From NCBI GenBank assembly GCA_964579725.1, contig CAZOHG010000090.1, positions 1 through 10,753 on the forward strand: 10,753 nt of DNA. The letters are read 5' to 3'. The notes beneath the pieces were generated by a model that did not search any database, was not told the DNA's origin, and saw only the letters and a list, made by a program, of their open reading frames with translations. The DNA comes from CAZOHG01 sp964579725 (GTDB taxonomy: Bacteria; Zhuqueibacterota; JdFR-76; BMS3Abin05). Shown here in pieces: positions 1 through 7,088 of this stretch. The translations under genes were made by a program, and so were the position numbers. Every line of letters starts with the position of its first letter. The first letter of the stretch is position 1.

Positions 1-2117
1 ATGGGTTTAAACAGAAGCACATTGCCAAAAGCATCGGTAATGGTTTTCTGGTCGTAAAAATTCGGGTCCGTGCTTTTGTACACGCGGTAACCCTCAAAAT
101 CCTCCCCAAAAAACGGGTCTTTGGACTTTTCCGCTTCATCGTCCCAGTACAATTGCACTTTGTGATCCGAGCCCTGTGCAATGAGAGTAGGCTGCAACGG
201 CGGTGTTAAAAAGCGATAATTGGCATTGTAGATTTTCTGCATAATGGATTTATTGCGCACCACATCGTCTCGATCTTGCCCCATAATCACGGCAATGGTA
301 AAGCGTTTCCATTTGTTGCGTTCCAATTTGATCTCGCGGGCGCCAAAAGTAAAACAGATGTCGTCGTCGGTATCGGTTACGCGTTGACCTTCTCGACGTA
401 AATATTTCTCCCAGTACGCCTTGTCCGAAAGCAAATCATTGTTGACCTCGTACACGTACACGTGTTTCAAGCCGGCCTGGTCGGCTTCGTCGATGTCGGT
501 AATGTCGAAATTGGGTTCTCCCAATTCCATTTTTCCGTCACATTCGGAGCCGTCTGGATCGGGCCCGCGATACTCATTGTCATCCGGCCCCACACCGTCC
601 GTTCCCACGTCGTCATTAACCGGTTCGTAGTCGAGATGGTCATTGTGATTTTTATCCTCACCGCGGTCAAGAGCGCCGTTGTGATTGAGGTCTTCGGTAT
701 CCCAGACCCCGTTGCCTTCAGTTCCGTCCTTGTCTGGGCCCTTGTAGTCCTTGTCTCCGGGTTTCAGGCGATCCAATCCAATATCGGAAAAGGGCCGCCA
801 ATCGTGGTCATCGTCGATGCCGTTGCTCATGGATTCGTCCACCAAAGAATCGGCGTCGTCATCGATACCGTTGTAGTCAATCCCCGGACTTTCCAAAAAG
901 GCGAAGCCCAAAACACCCACTTTTTTCTTGGTTCCCAATTCTTCGGGAAATTTGTACCACTGATACATGATGTCAAAATCGGAGCGCCCGCCCAAGCCTT
1001 TGTAATCGTAAGAAGCCACAATGTAATCGACCTGGTTGTAATTTCTCTCGCCGGCAATGTTGGCATCGACATAAATACCGGTCACAATCCGTGGCAACAA
1101 ATAATCACTGTAATTTTTGGTTTTAAACAGGTTGACCAAAATATCCTCGGCCAGAGGGTGAAACCAGGCATACCCGCGGCCTTCCACCTCAACGCCCAAC
1201 CCGGCGATGCCATCTTTGATCCAGGGGCGGGTATCCGGCGTGCCGTCCGGATTTTTCATAGGCCAATATTTTTCGGTACGCCAATCATTCCACCAGTCAT
1301 TTTCATGATCGTCCATGACGTAATAGGATTCCTGATCGGCAATTGTTTTGGTGCCGTATTCCCCATTCCAGAGGCCCTTTCGTATTCCAGGTTTCCGGCT
1401 ACCGGGGCCCTTGAGCGGACGGGTATCCCCAACATACGAGCCAGCCGGCCAATAAGCGGGCCAGGTCCGCTTGTCCGTACTCATGGCCAGACTTTTAATG
1501 ATCGACTTGGGGGGATCCACTTCGTGATCCAATTGGCCGTTAAAATTAACGTCCTCGCCGGGATCCAATTCATTATTTCCGTTGATATCCTCGTCAATTC
1601 CACTCACCCAGCCGCCAAAACCGTCGTTGAAGTACCCGGGGCGGGGCTCCCACATACATTGGTGGGTTCTGTCAGAAGAAAGCTGTGCATTCGACGAAGG
1701 GCCGTAAATCCGAAAATAGGAATCGCTTACAATGGGGAATTCCTTTCCGTGCCATTGATTCTGAGGGGGCACCACTTTGCCCCGGTACATGGACATATCG
1801 TGCACCAAACCGCCCACGTAAAAACAAAAATAGGAGCCGTACGCCAATCCTTCACTTCCCGGCCATCGCAGTTTTTCACCGGGGTCCAAATCGGAATCGG
1901 CAAAATTACCGATATTCCAAACCGGGCTGTATACCAGATTTCGATTAAACACTCCCCGTGCCCGAAACCGAACCCAGTGCATGGGACTGAGATCGTAGCG
2001 CGTAATTCGTTGTCTATTTTGTGCCTGTACCGGCTTTTGCGGGATTATCCCCAATAGACTCAGTGCAAAAAGCACGATTCCAAAAATGGTGATCCATTTT
2101 GCCGAGACTCTCTTCAT
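1..2117 (-). CDS. Large secreted protein with tandem EF-hand-like calcium loops (3' end outside window)
   Basis: The frame is open for 705 codons from the ATG at 2117 to the window edge, so the C-terminus is missing. Residues 1-32 form a signal peptide (basic MKRVSAK, a hydrophobic stretch, then an AQA-like cleavage site). Two adjacent 12-residue loops at 177-188 and 189-200 follow the EF-hand pattern D-x-N-x-N-x-x-L-D, and a second pair lies at 476-487 and 488-499. Between them, 412-440 holds two NGIDDD motifs like those of thrombospondin type 3-type calcium repeats. Residues 640-690 (LQPTL...VQLYWDD...FEGYRVYKS) resemble the start of a fibronectin-III-like domain. An AGGAG ribosome site at 2127-2131 lies 9 nt before the start. 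It is last in the set after the TonB receptor and PorV-like genes. I infer a calcium-stabilised, surface or secreted protein, perhaps a T9SS substrate whose sorting domain lies beyond the edge. I do not recognise a named family and no enzyme motif is visible. Confidence 0.85.
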   Translation of the reverse strand, partial: MKRVSAKWITIFGIVLFALSLLGIIPQKPVQAQNRQRITRYDLSPMHWVRFRARGVFNRNLVYSPVWNIGNFADSDLDPGEKLRWPGSEGLAYGSYFCFYVGGLVHDMSMYRGKVVPPQNQWHGKEFPIVSDSYFRIYGPSSNAQLSSDRTHQCMWEPRPGYFNDGFGGWVSGIDEDINGNNELDPGEDVNFNGQLDHEVDPPKSIIKSLAMSTDKRTWPAYWPAGSYVGDTRPLKGPGSRKPGIRKGLWNGEYGTKTIADQESYYVMDDHENDWWNDWRTEKYWPMKNPDGTPDTRPWIKDGIAGLGVEVEGRGYAWFHPLAEDILVNLFKTKNYSDYLLPRIVTGIYVDANIAGERNYNQVDYIVASYDYKGLGGRSDFDIMYQWYKFPEELGTKKKVGVLGFAFLESPGIDYNGIDDDADSLVDESMSNGIDDDHDWRPFSDIGLDRLKPGDKDYKGPDKDGTEGNGVWDTEDLNHNGALDRGEDKNHNDHLDYEPVNDDVGTDGVGPDDNEYRGPDPDGSECDGKMELGEPNFDITDIDEADQAGLKHVYVYEVNNDLLSDKAYWEKYLRREGQRVTDTDDDICFTFGAREIKLERNKWKRFTIAVIMGQDRDDVVRNKSIMQKIYNANYRFLTPPLQPTLIAQGSDHKVQLYWDDEAEKSKDPFFGEDFEGYRVYKSTDPNFYDQKTITDAFGNVLLFKP

Positions 2118-2166
2118 CAGAAAAAACTCCTACTTCTTTCCGGAAAATTGAAGGGTTTTATCGTCA

Positions 2167-3255
2167 TCAATAACCACTAATGCCAATGGTAAACCGATTG
2201 ACCGACTCCATAATCGACCAATCCGACCAGGCGTAATCCACAGTAATCACCGCCTGCCCCAAAATGCGGTACACAAAACCGGCCCCCAAACACAAACCAT
2301 TGACCGCATTGCGCTCAAACAAGGATTGGTAACCTGCCCGTAAGTATACACTATTGAAGGTTTTGAATTCCAAGCCGAGGTTGATGCTTTCTGTGTTGTC
2401 ACTGGGATGGTTTGCATCGGCGGCAACGGTAAGCGAATTCTTGGCATTCAAAATCCAATCGTACGAAATACCAAACCGAAAAAGCAGCGGGAGGGGATAG
2501 CTGTCCGTGGCCATATTGACAGGGACTTGATCGTTATTAAAAAAGCGATCTTTCCGACCGTCCACATCCATGACGCGCGTCAAATCACGACCATGCAGTG
2601 AAAATTCCGTCCCGAAATTGCTAATAGTCCCACCCAAATGCAGTCCCTTGACAGGCGTCTTGTACAAAATGGACAAATCGAATGCAACGGTGGAGCCTTT
2701 TTCATGCCAAATGCGTTCGTAAAAATATTTGGCTCCCAACCCGGTGGAAATTCTGTCTGTAATCGCCATGGACATGTACAACCCGGCCACCATATCGCGA
2801 GCGGAATACACTTCACCGGTACCTTCCGGGCGAAAGACCGTCCGCACGGGGGCCTCTCCGTAATCCAACATGGCCAAATGAAATCCCAGCGACCAATTGA
2901 TCGGGGCAATGGGCACCACCATGTCAAAGGCATTAAACGTGGTTCCCACAAACCAATTTAGCCGGGTAAATTGCGCCGAAATCGCCGGTATTTGTGTAAT
3001 TCCAGCGGGATTCCAATAGAGCGCCGAGGGATCATTGGCAATAGAGACAAACGCGCCTCCCAAGGCTTCCGCCCGCGCCCCCACACCAATTTCCAACATG
3101 GAGCCGGCCGAGGTTCCGCTGCGAGAGACATCGGTTTTGTACGCCCTGTGGTGAGGGTCAAATTCCTGCCCCAAAGCCCGTCCTCCGCCAAAGGCAAAGC
3201 CTCCGATTATTCCGACTGCTACAAGAATGCCCAAAACAAATTTTCCAGAGTTCAT
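2167..3255 (-). CDS. PorV/PorQ-family outer-membrane beta-barrel protein
   Basis: A 362-residue protein with a signal peptide (hydrophobic 6-24, likely cleaved near ALG-Q at 29-30). Residues 48-86 carry the hallmark of the family: SAGSMLEIGVGARAEALGG, then A-F-V-S-I-A-N-D-P-S-A, then LYWNPAGI. The rest alternates short amphipathic beta strands and ends in an aromatic residue (GISGY), as expected of a FadL-like outer-membrane barrel. In Bacteroidota, PorV is a T9SS component that carries substrates from the SprA translocon to the surface-attachment machinery, and PorQ is a relative. Calditrichota-like genomes hold several paralogs, so whether this copy is the general PorV or a dedicated one cannot be told from sequence. 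It starts 16 nt after the receptor stop, with AAGGA at 3262-3266 six nt before the ATG, and is probably co-transcribed with both neighbours. Family assignment is firm; the exact role is inference. Confidence 0.9.
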   Translation of the reverse strand: MNSGKFVLGILVAVGIIGGFAFGGGRALGQEFDPHHRAYKTDVSRSGTSAGSMLEIGVGARAEALGGAFVSIANDPSALYWNPAGITQIPAISAQFTRLNWFVGTTFNAFDMVVPIAPINWSLGFHLAMLDYGEAPVRTVFRPEGTGEVYSARDMVAGLYMSMAITDRISTGLGAKYFYERIWHEKGSTVAFDLSILYKTPVKGLHLGGTISNFGTEFSLHGRDLTRVMDVDGRKDRFFNNDQVPVNMATDSYPLPLLFRFGISYDWILNAKNSLTVAADANHPSDNTESINLGLEFKTFNSVYLRAGYQSLFERNAVNGLCLGAGFVYRILGQAVITVDYAWSDWSIMESVNRFTIGISGY

Positions 3256-3271
3256 CTCTTTTCCTTACAAT

Positions 3272-6193
3272 TTAAAACCCGAATTGCAAGCCAAATTGAA
3301 TCAATCGAGGTCGCGAATACCAGGAGGGATCGTAATCGGCCTCATTTTTGGTAAACTCGCCTAAATATTTCAGACGGTAATAGCGCTTTTTCCCGATTTC
3401 CGGCAAATAGGCATTAGGACCTGCGTGTCCCGTCACGCTGTGTACCCGGTTTTCATTCAAATGATTAAAAACGTTGAATACTTTAAGCAACGCCACCGTT
3501 CGAATCCCACCGAAATGGAAGGTTTTCGACAACAGGAAGTCCACATTCCAGCGGGTGGGTTTCCGCCCCTGATTGTCCCACAGTCCCCCCGGCAATTCGA
3601 TGGAGGGGTCCAACGTAGAGGGCGTGTAGGGCAAACCCGAACCGATCTGTCCGATGGCACTCATGTTCAGGGTGGGCGTCGGATGAAACGTGACAGAGGC
3701 GTTCAGCGTGTGCCGTTGATCCCAATCCAAATAATTGATTTTCCGGATGGCCAGGTTGTAACTGCCGCTTTTTGGCCCCGCCACAATGTTAATATCGCGG
3801 AGAATTTCCGGATTGGACGCGCTGCCCTTGGCAATCATAAAAGTGTAGTCGATGCGGGACGACACCCATTTGTTCTGCAACCCCTGATTTAACGCAATGG
3901 TAAACCCGGAGGAATTGCCGTATTCCTTATTGACGTAGCGGTAAAAAGAAGCCGCGTTGCTGAGGGTCAGGATTTCGATTCCCAACAGGTCTTTCATGTC
4001 CTTGTGGTAAATCGTGGTCTCCAACGAAATATCGTCCGTCAATTGCTGTTGGAGGCCAATTTCGTACTGAACAGTGCGCTCCGGTTTCAAATTAGGGTTG
4101 CCGATGCGGGTTCCTTCGATGCTGTACTGATTGTACTGCGGCAGAACCGGATTCTGGTACATCTTTTCGTAGCTCGGCGTTTGGTAAAAATGGCCGTAGG
4201 AAAGGCGAAGGGCTCCGCGATCGGAAATCGGAAAAGAAAGGCCGAAACGCGGACTCAATTGCCATTTCGGCTTGGCCTGCACGTAGTAGCGCGGGTCTCC
4301 CACCAATTCAGGAAACACCTTGGAATAATCCGGACAATAATGGTCTCGAGGAATGTAATAATCCAACCGCAAACCGGCGTTCAGCACAATTTCACCCATT
4401 TCCAATTTTGTCTGGGCGTAGGCGGCCCCCTCAATGGGCGAGCGCACGTAATTTACGTAAAACTGCTGGTCTCTGGCACTGTCCGGGCTGGACTCGCGCA
4501 GCCGAATGTGCCCGTGTTCAAAATGGGCGGTGGAATCTCTGAAGAAATTGTAGGTCAAATCGTACTCTTCAATCTCTTTTCGCGCGAAAGGGAACTGCAA
4601 TTCTTCATACCCAAACACCTCCCGCATGGGTGCTTTTTTGTAGTGAAATTTGCTGAATTTGGCCTCGTACCCCACCTTCACTTCAACCACTTTGTTAATT
4701 TGCCACGTAACATCTCCATTGCTTAAATGCACCTTTTGGTCGAACCAATTGCGGCCCCAATCGTCAAAACCACCCATGTCGTACCCGGTGATGACGCCCG
4801 GATCCCAGGCGTTGGAGGCATTCAATTGGTAGCGCGGGTCATTGGCGCTGGCGTACATGAACGATTTGCTGTGCGTTTCCTGATAAGAATAGCGAATGTT
4901 GTAAAAAAGATTTTTAAACGGCACGTGGGTAAAAATAAACATGTGAGTGGTACCGTTGCTAAAATGCTGCCCCTTGCCTTCGGGACAAAACTTCCAGTGG
5001 TTGCTAAACGATTTCCCCCGTGAATAATTGTGGAACAAATTGTAGGAAAGGGTAATCGAACTTTTGGGCTGGTAAACGACTTTAGCATTCATGCTGTACG
5101 AATGGTGCCAATTCATGGGCATGATTTTCCCGTCGCCGGTGTGAAGCGAATCGGGAATTTTGATTAAGAGCGGGTCTTCGGGGTCGTAAATGGCGCGGTA
5201 CCACTCGCGGTACACCAAAATTTCCCAACCATCTTGAGGGCGAAAGCGCCGTTGTCCATTCAGCCAACCGTCGGAGTGTACGATGCGTCCGTTGAGAAAA
5301 AATCCCAATTTCCCAATCTTTTTGGTCTTGGGTACAGGCCCGCTGAGGGAAAATTTCAACTCCCGCTCCGCAATGGGATTGTAAGAATTAAGGCCGATGT
5401 ACATGGGTTTGTGGGGCGTGTAATAGCCGCCACTCAAGCCCTCCAGGGTGGCGTGGTAAGTTTTTTCGGGTACCTTTGTAATCACATTAATCACGCCCGA
5501 TTGGGCTGAACCGTACTCGGCGTTAAACGTACCGGTAATGACCTGCAATTCCTGAATAAAGTTGTTTTCGACGGCCACATTGGAACCGCCTCCCTGACTA
5601 AAAGAATTGGTCACCGGCATCCCGTCGATCATGTAGGCGACCTCCCGACTGCGCCCGCCTCTAAAGTGCAGCGCCCCGCCTGCGTCACTCACCACGCCCG
5701 CCTGCATTTGTACAAGCTCGGTTACATTGGACACCGGAAGCGCTTCAATCTCCTCTTTGCTCACATAGGAGGAGGTACTGGTGCGGTCAAATTCCACCGG
5801 CTCGCGCCCGGCCACAATGGTCACGGCTTTTCCTTGAATAGCCTGCGGAAGAAGTGTGGCATTGACTTTCGTGGTGCGGTCGGTAAACACCCGTACATTT
5901 TTCACCCGCAGTTTCTGGTAGCCAATCATTTGAAATCGAAGCGTGTACGTACCTGGCGGCACATGCAGCACCAAAAACCGCCCATTTATGTCGGCTGCCG
6001 CTCCGCGATTTGTTCCTTCGATGATCACATTGGCGCCAGGCAGTGGGTCGCCCGTACTTTTGTCTTTAATGACTCCCGCAATTTTGCCGGTCGTCCCGGC
6101 GTGAACCATTTGAATTGAAAAAAGAAAAACCAAAGTGGTGAGAAAAAGAAGACTCGCACCTTTCAAAAATTTTTTTTCGTTACCGCTGACCAT
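3272..6193 (-). CDS. TonB-dependent outer-membrane receptor with N-terminal carboxypeptidase-regulatory domain
   Basis: A 973-residue receptor from the chosen start. The signal peptide is residues 1-32, ending VHA. A CarboxypepD_reg-like beta domain spans about 36-115 (G-K-I-A-G-V-I-K-D, PLPGANVIIEGT, D-I-N-G-R-F, PPGTYTLRF). The plug follows at about 130-245 (E-E-I-E-A-L-P, LHFRGGRSREVAYMIDGMPV, F-N-A-E-Y-G-S-A-Q-S-G-V-I-N-V-I-T-K). The rest is a 22-strand-type barrel with the late motif NPNLKPERTVQYEIGL and a C-terminal FGLQFGF. Such receptors import ligands across the outer membrane using TonB energy. An in-frame ATG exists 27 codons upstream at 6274, but the 6193 ATG has GAGGG at 6201-6205 seven nt ahead and begins a proper signal peptide. 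There is no SusD-like partner here; the partners are a PorV-like barrel and a calcium-loop protein. The ligand is unknown. Confidence 0.95.
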   Translation of the reverse strand: MVSGNEKKFLKGASLLFLTTLVFLFSIQMVHAGTTGKIAGVIKDKSTGDPLPGANVIIEGTNRGAAADINGRFLVLHVPPGTYTLRFQMIGYQKLRVKNVRVFTDRTTKVNATLLPQAIQGKAVTIVAGREPVEFDRTSTSSYVSKEEIEALPVSNVTELVQMQAGVVSDAGGALHFRGGRSREVAYMIDGMPVTNSFSQGGGSNVAVENNFIQELQVITGTFNAEYGSAQSGVINVITKVPEKTYHATLEGLSGGYYTPHKPMYIGLNSYNPIAERELKFSLSGPVPKTKKIGKLGFFLNGRIVHSDGWLNGQRRFRPQDGWEILVYREWYRAIYDPEDPLLIKIPDSLHTGDGKIMPMNWHHSYSMNAKVVYQPKSSITLSYNLFHNYSRGKSFSNHWKFCPEGKGQHFSNGTTHMFIFTHVPFKNLFYNIRYSYQETHSKSFMYASANDPRYQLNASNAWDPGVITGYDMGGFDDWGRNWFDQKVHLSNGDVTWQINKVVEVKVGYEAKFSKFHYKKAPMREVFGYEELQFPFARKEIEEYDLTYNFFRDSTAHFEHGHIRLRESSPDSARDQQFYVNYVRSPIEGAAYAQTKLEMGEIVLNAGLRLDYYIPRDHYCPDYSKVFPELVGDPRYYVQAKPKWQLSPRFGLSFPISDRGALRLSYGHFYQTPSYEKMYQNPVLPQYNQYSIEGTRIGNPNLKPERTVQYEIGLQQQLTDDISLETTIYHKDMKDLLGIEILTLSNAASFYRYVNKEYGNSSGFTIALNQGLQNKWVSSRIDYTFMIAKGSASNPEILRDINIVAGPKSGSYNLAIRKINYLDWDQRHTLNASVTFHPTPTLNMSAIGQIGSGLPYTPSTLDPSIELPGGLWDNQGRKPTRWNVDFLLSKTFHFGGIRTVALLKVFNVFNHLNENRVHSVTGHAGPNAYLPEIGKKRYYRLKYLGEFTKNEADYDPSWYSRPRLIQFGLQFGF

Positions 6194-6200
6194 TGTGTTG

Positions 6201-6205
6201 CCCTC
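6201..6205 (-). promoter_or_regulatory. Ribosome binding site that fixes the receptor start
   Basis: GAGGG on the minus strand lies seven nt before the ATG at 6193. It selects this start over the in-frame ATG at 6274, which would put a charged 27-residue stretch before the signal peptide. Confidence 0.75.
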
Positions 6206-6341
6206 AATTAGCTGAAGATTTAAACAATTGGCAAACCTTTTCACACCGTCAAACCCTGGGCGGAGATGTTCCATTGAAAATCGATCGTGAATAAAATGGC
6301 TGTTTTGAAAAAAGCAGATGTTTGTCGCCTACTTGCCCCCA

Positions 6342-6358
6342 TTTGCACCTTTTGCAAA
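6342..6358. promoter_or_regulatory. 17-bp palindrome, possible regulator site or hairpin
   Basis: TTTGCA and TGCAAA form a perfect 6-bp inverted repeat around a 5-nt centre (CCTTT on the plus strand), about 150 nt before the receptor start. Its size fits a dimeric repressor site or a small RNA hairpin. No regulator is encoded nearby, so the assignment is only structural. Confidence 0.25.
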
Positions 6359-6609
6359 CAAGAAGATTAAACGGGTGCACATGAATTGACACCGAGGAGA
6401 TGAGCCCGCAGAAAATAGGTCGTCAGTCAATCATTTGAGATGCGCGAACCCCACTCTCCAATCCATTCAAACCAAACACAGGCAAAAAATGACATGCCTG
6501 CCAGCACCACCTTGTTTGAGATGTGTGCCAGAATAGGCTAAAAATTAATTGCTTCAACGAACAAAAATGGCAAAAAACAGGTATTGGTTCTAATAAAATT
6601 AGGTCTGGA

Positions 6610-6673
6610 TGAGGTTTTTCTATGAATTACTATTATGAGCAAGGTCTCCCAAGTATTTCATTCATTTTCCTCA
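6610..6673 (-). promoter_or_regulatory. Nested hairpin in the leader RNA
   Basis: Four inverted-repeat segments nest inside one another: TGAGG (6610-6614) with CCTCA (6669-6673), ATGAAT (6622-6627) with ATTCAT (6660-6665), TACT (6628-6631) with AGTA (6652-6655), and GAG (6637-6639) with CTC (6646-6648). The RNA could fold into one long interrupted stem about 55 nt after the predicted transcription start. A 13-codon mini-ORF (6661 to 6620) lies within it, with GAGG seven nt before its ATG. This resembles the layout of a leader-peptide or attenuation element, but no terminator-type U run follows the stem. Confidence 0.35.
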
Positions 6674-6698
6674 CGGAAGGCTTCGAATTCAGAGATCT

Positions 6699-6725
6699 CG
6701 ATTACGCAAATGTTTGTGTAAATCG
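6699..6725. promoter_or_regulatory. Operator-like imperfect inverted repeat at the transcription start
   Basis: The arms CGATTACGCAAA (6699-6710) and TTTGTGTAAATCG (6713-6725) flank a 2-nt centre. They match as inverted repeats apart from one inserted base and one mismatch. The site begins about 3 nt downstream of the predicted transcription start, where a bound dimer would block RNA polymerase. It could instead act as a 5' hairpin in the RNA. No cognate regulator is in the window. Confidence 0.4.
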
Positions 6726-6734
6726 ATTGGCGAT

Positions 6735-6763
6735 AATATAAAAAATCAAATTTCCATTGTCAA
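6735..6763 (-). promoter_or_regulatory. Near-consensus sigma-70 promoter
   Basis: On the minus strand, TTGACA (6763-6758) is followed by a 17-nt spacer and TATATT (6740-6735), a perfect -35 and a 5/6 -10 at the ideal spacing. The region just upstream (6764 onward) is rich in A and T runs, as in an UP element. It points toward the receptor, PorV-like and calcium-loop genes. It does not resemble the TTTG/TAnnTTTG promoters of Bacteroidota. Confidence 0.65.
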
Positions 6764-6910
6764 GCATTTTTTTCCTAAAAAAAAATAAATAGAATTTTTA
6801 AAAAAGAAAGTTCATTTTTTTATTAAACTTATCTTCAATAAAATCCATTCTTTCCCAAAAATGAAAATCGGAAGGAATAGCTCTATTTTTCTAAAAAAAT
6901 TTTAGGGAAA
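6764..6910. other. Very A/T-rich intergenic tract
   Basis: This stretch is dominated by A and T runs and holds no gene that I can support. It sits directly upstream of the promoter and may act as an UP element or curved DNA. At 6891-6905, CTAAAA and TTTTAG form an inverted repeat around AAA, but it lacks the GC-rich stem of an intrinsic terminator. Its composition contrasts sharply with the GC-rich hairpin block at 6986-7041. Confidence 0.5.
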
Positions 6911-6985
6911 AATCGACTGCGCGTATTTTTGTTGTAAAATATACCGGAGTACCCCAATGTCCTTTTTTCTTTGCATCCATTTGCC

Positions 6986-7072
6986 ATCGGGACAGCGGGA
7001 AAATGTCCCCGATTGCCGCCCCGGCGGCGCTCGGACCCGAGACTGACATCTGATTCTGCTACCAGAAAATCA
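6986..7072. repeat. Cluster of adjacent inverted repeats after the glycosyltransferase gene
   Basis: Four hairpins follow each other closely: ATCGGGACA with TGTCCCCGAT (6986-6994 and 7004-7013, one bulge), GCCGCC with GGCGGC (7015-7020 and 7023-7028), CTCGG with CCGAG (7030-7034 and 7037-7041), and TGATTCTG with CAGAAAATCA (7051-7058 and 7063-7072, bulged). They begin 17 nt after the glycosyltransferase stop, so they lie in its 3' untranslated region. No T run follows on the minus strand, so this is not a standard intrinsic terminator. It may stabilise the transcript end or be one copy of a dispersed REP-like repeat. Confidence 0.4.
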
Positions 7073-7088
7073 AGCTGATTTGGCTTTT

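Larger units (their letters stand above)
6194..6728 (-). promoter_or_regulatory. Long 5' leader of the receptor operon
   Basis: If the promoter at 6735-6763 is used, transcription begins near 6728 and the message carries about 535 nt before the receptor ATG. No long reading frame occupies it on either strand. It holds an imperfect inverted repeat at its start (6699-6725), a nested hairpin (6610-6673), a 17-bp palindrome (6342-6358) and two possible mini-ORFs (6620-6661 and 6427-6495). I looked for cobalamin, TPP and GEMM riboswitch landmarks and saw none. A second, nearer promoter could shorten the leader; the best alternative I see, TTGAAG with TATTCT at 16 nt around 6533-6560, is weak. The length is therefore conditional on the promoter call. 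Confidence 0.5.

Noticed and set aside
462..2057. A 531-codon open frame on the plus strand
   Set aside because: It lies wholly antisense to the partial calcium-loop gene, whose minus-strand frame is open for 705 codons with a signal peptide, ribosome site and clear repeats. The plus-strand translation has no recognisable domain and is a by-product of Asp/Asn-rich coding.
3272..6193. A SusC/SusD-type polysaccharide uptake locus
   Set aside because: The receptor has the carboxypeptidase-regulatory domain seen in SusC, but no SusD lipoprotein or glycan-degrading enzymes are in the window; the following gene is PorV/PorQ-like.
6194..6274. The receptor starting at the upstream in-frame ATG (6274)
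   Set aside because: It would add 27 charged residues before the signal peptide, while the ATG at 6193 has GAGGG at ideal distance.
6194..6728. A cobalamin riboswitch controlling the TonB receptor
   Set aside because: Such switches are common before receptors, but the conserved core and B12-box landmarks are not found in the leader by eye.
6891..6905. Intrinsic terminator at CTAAAA/TTTTAG
   Set aside because: The stem is only A/T pairs plus one G/C pair with a 3-nt loop, far too weak for a terminator.
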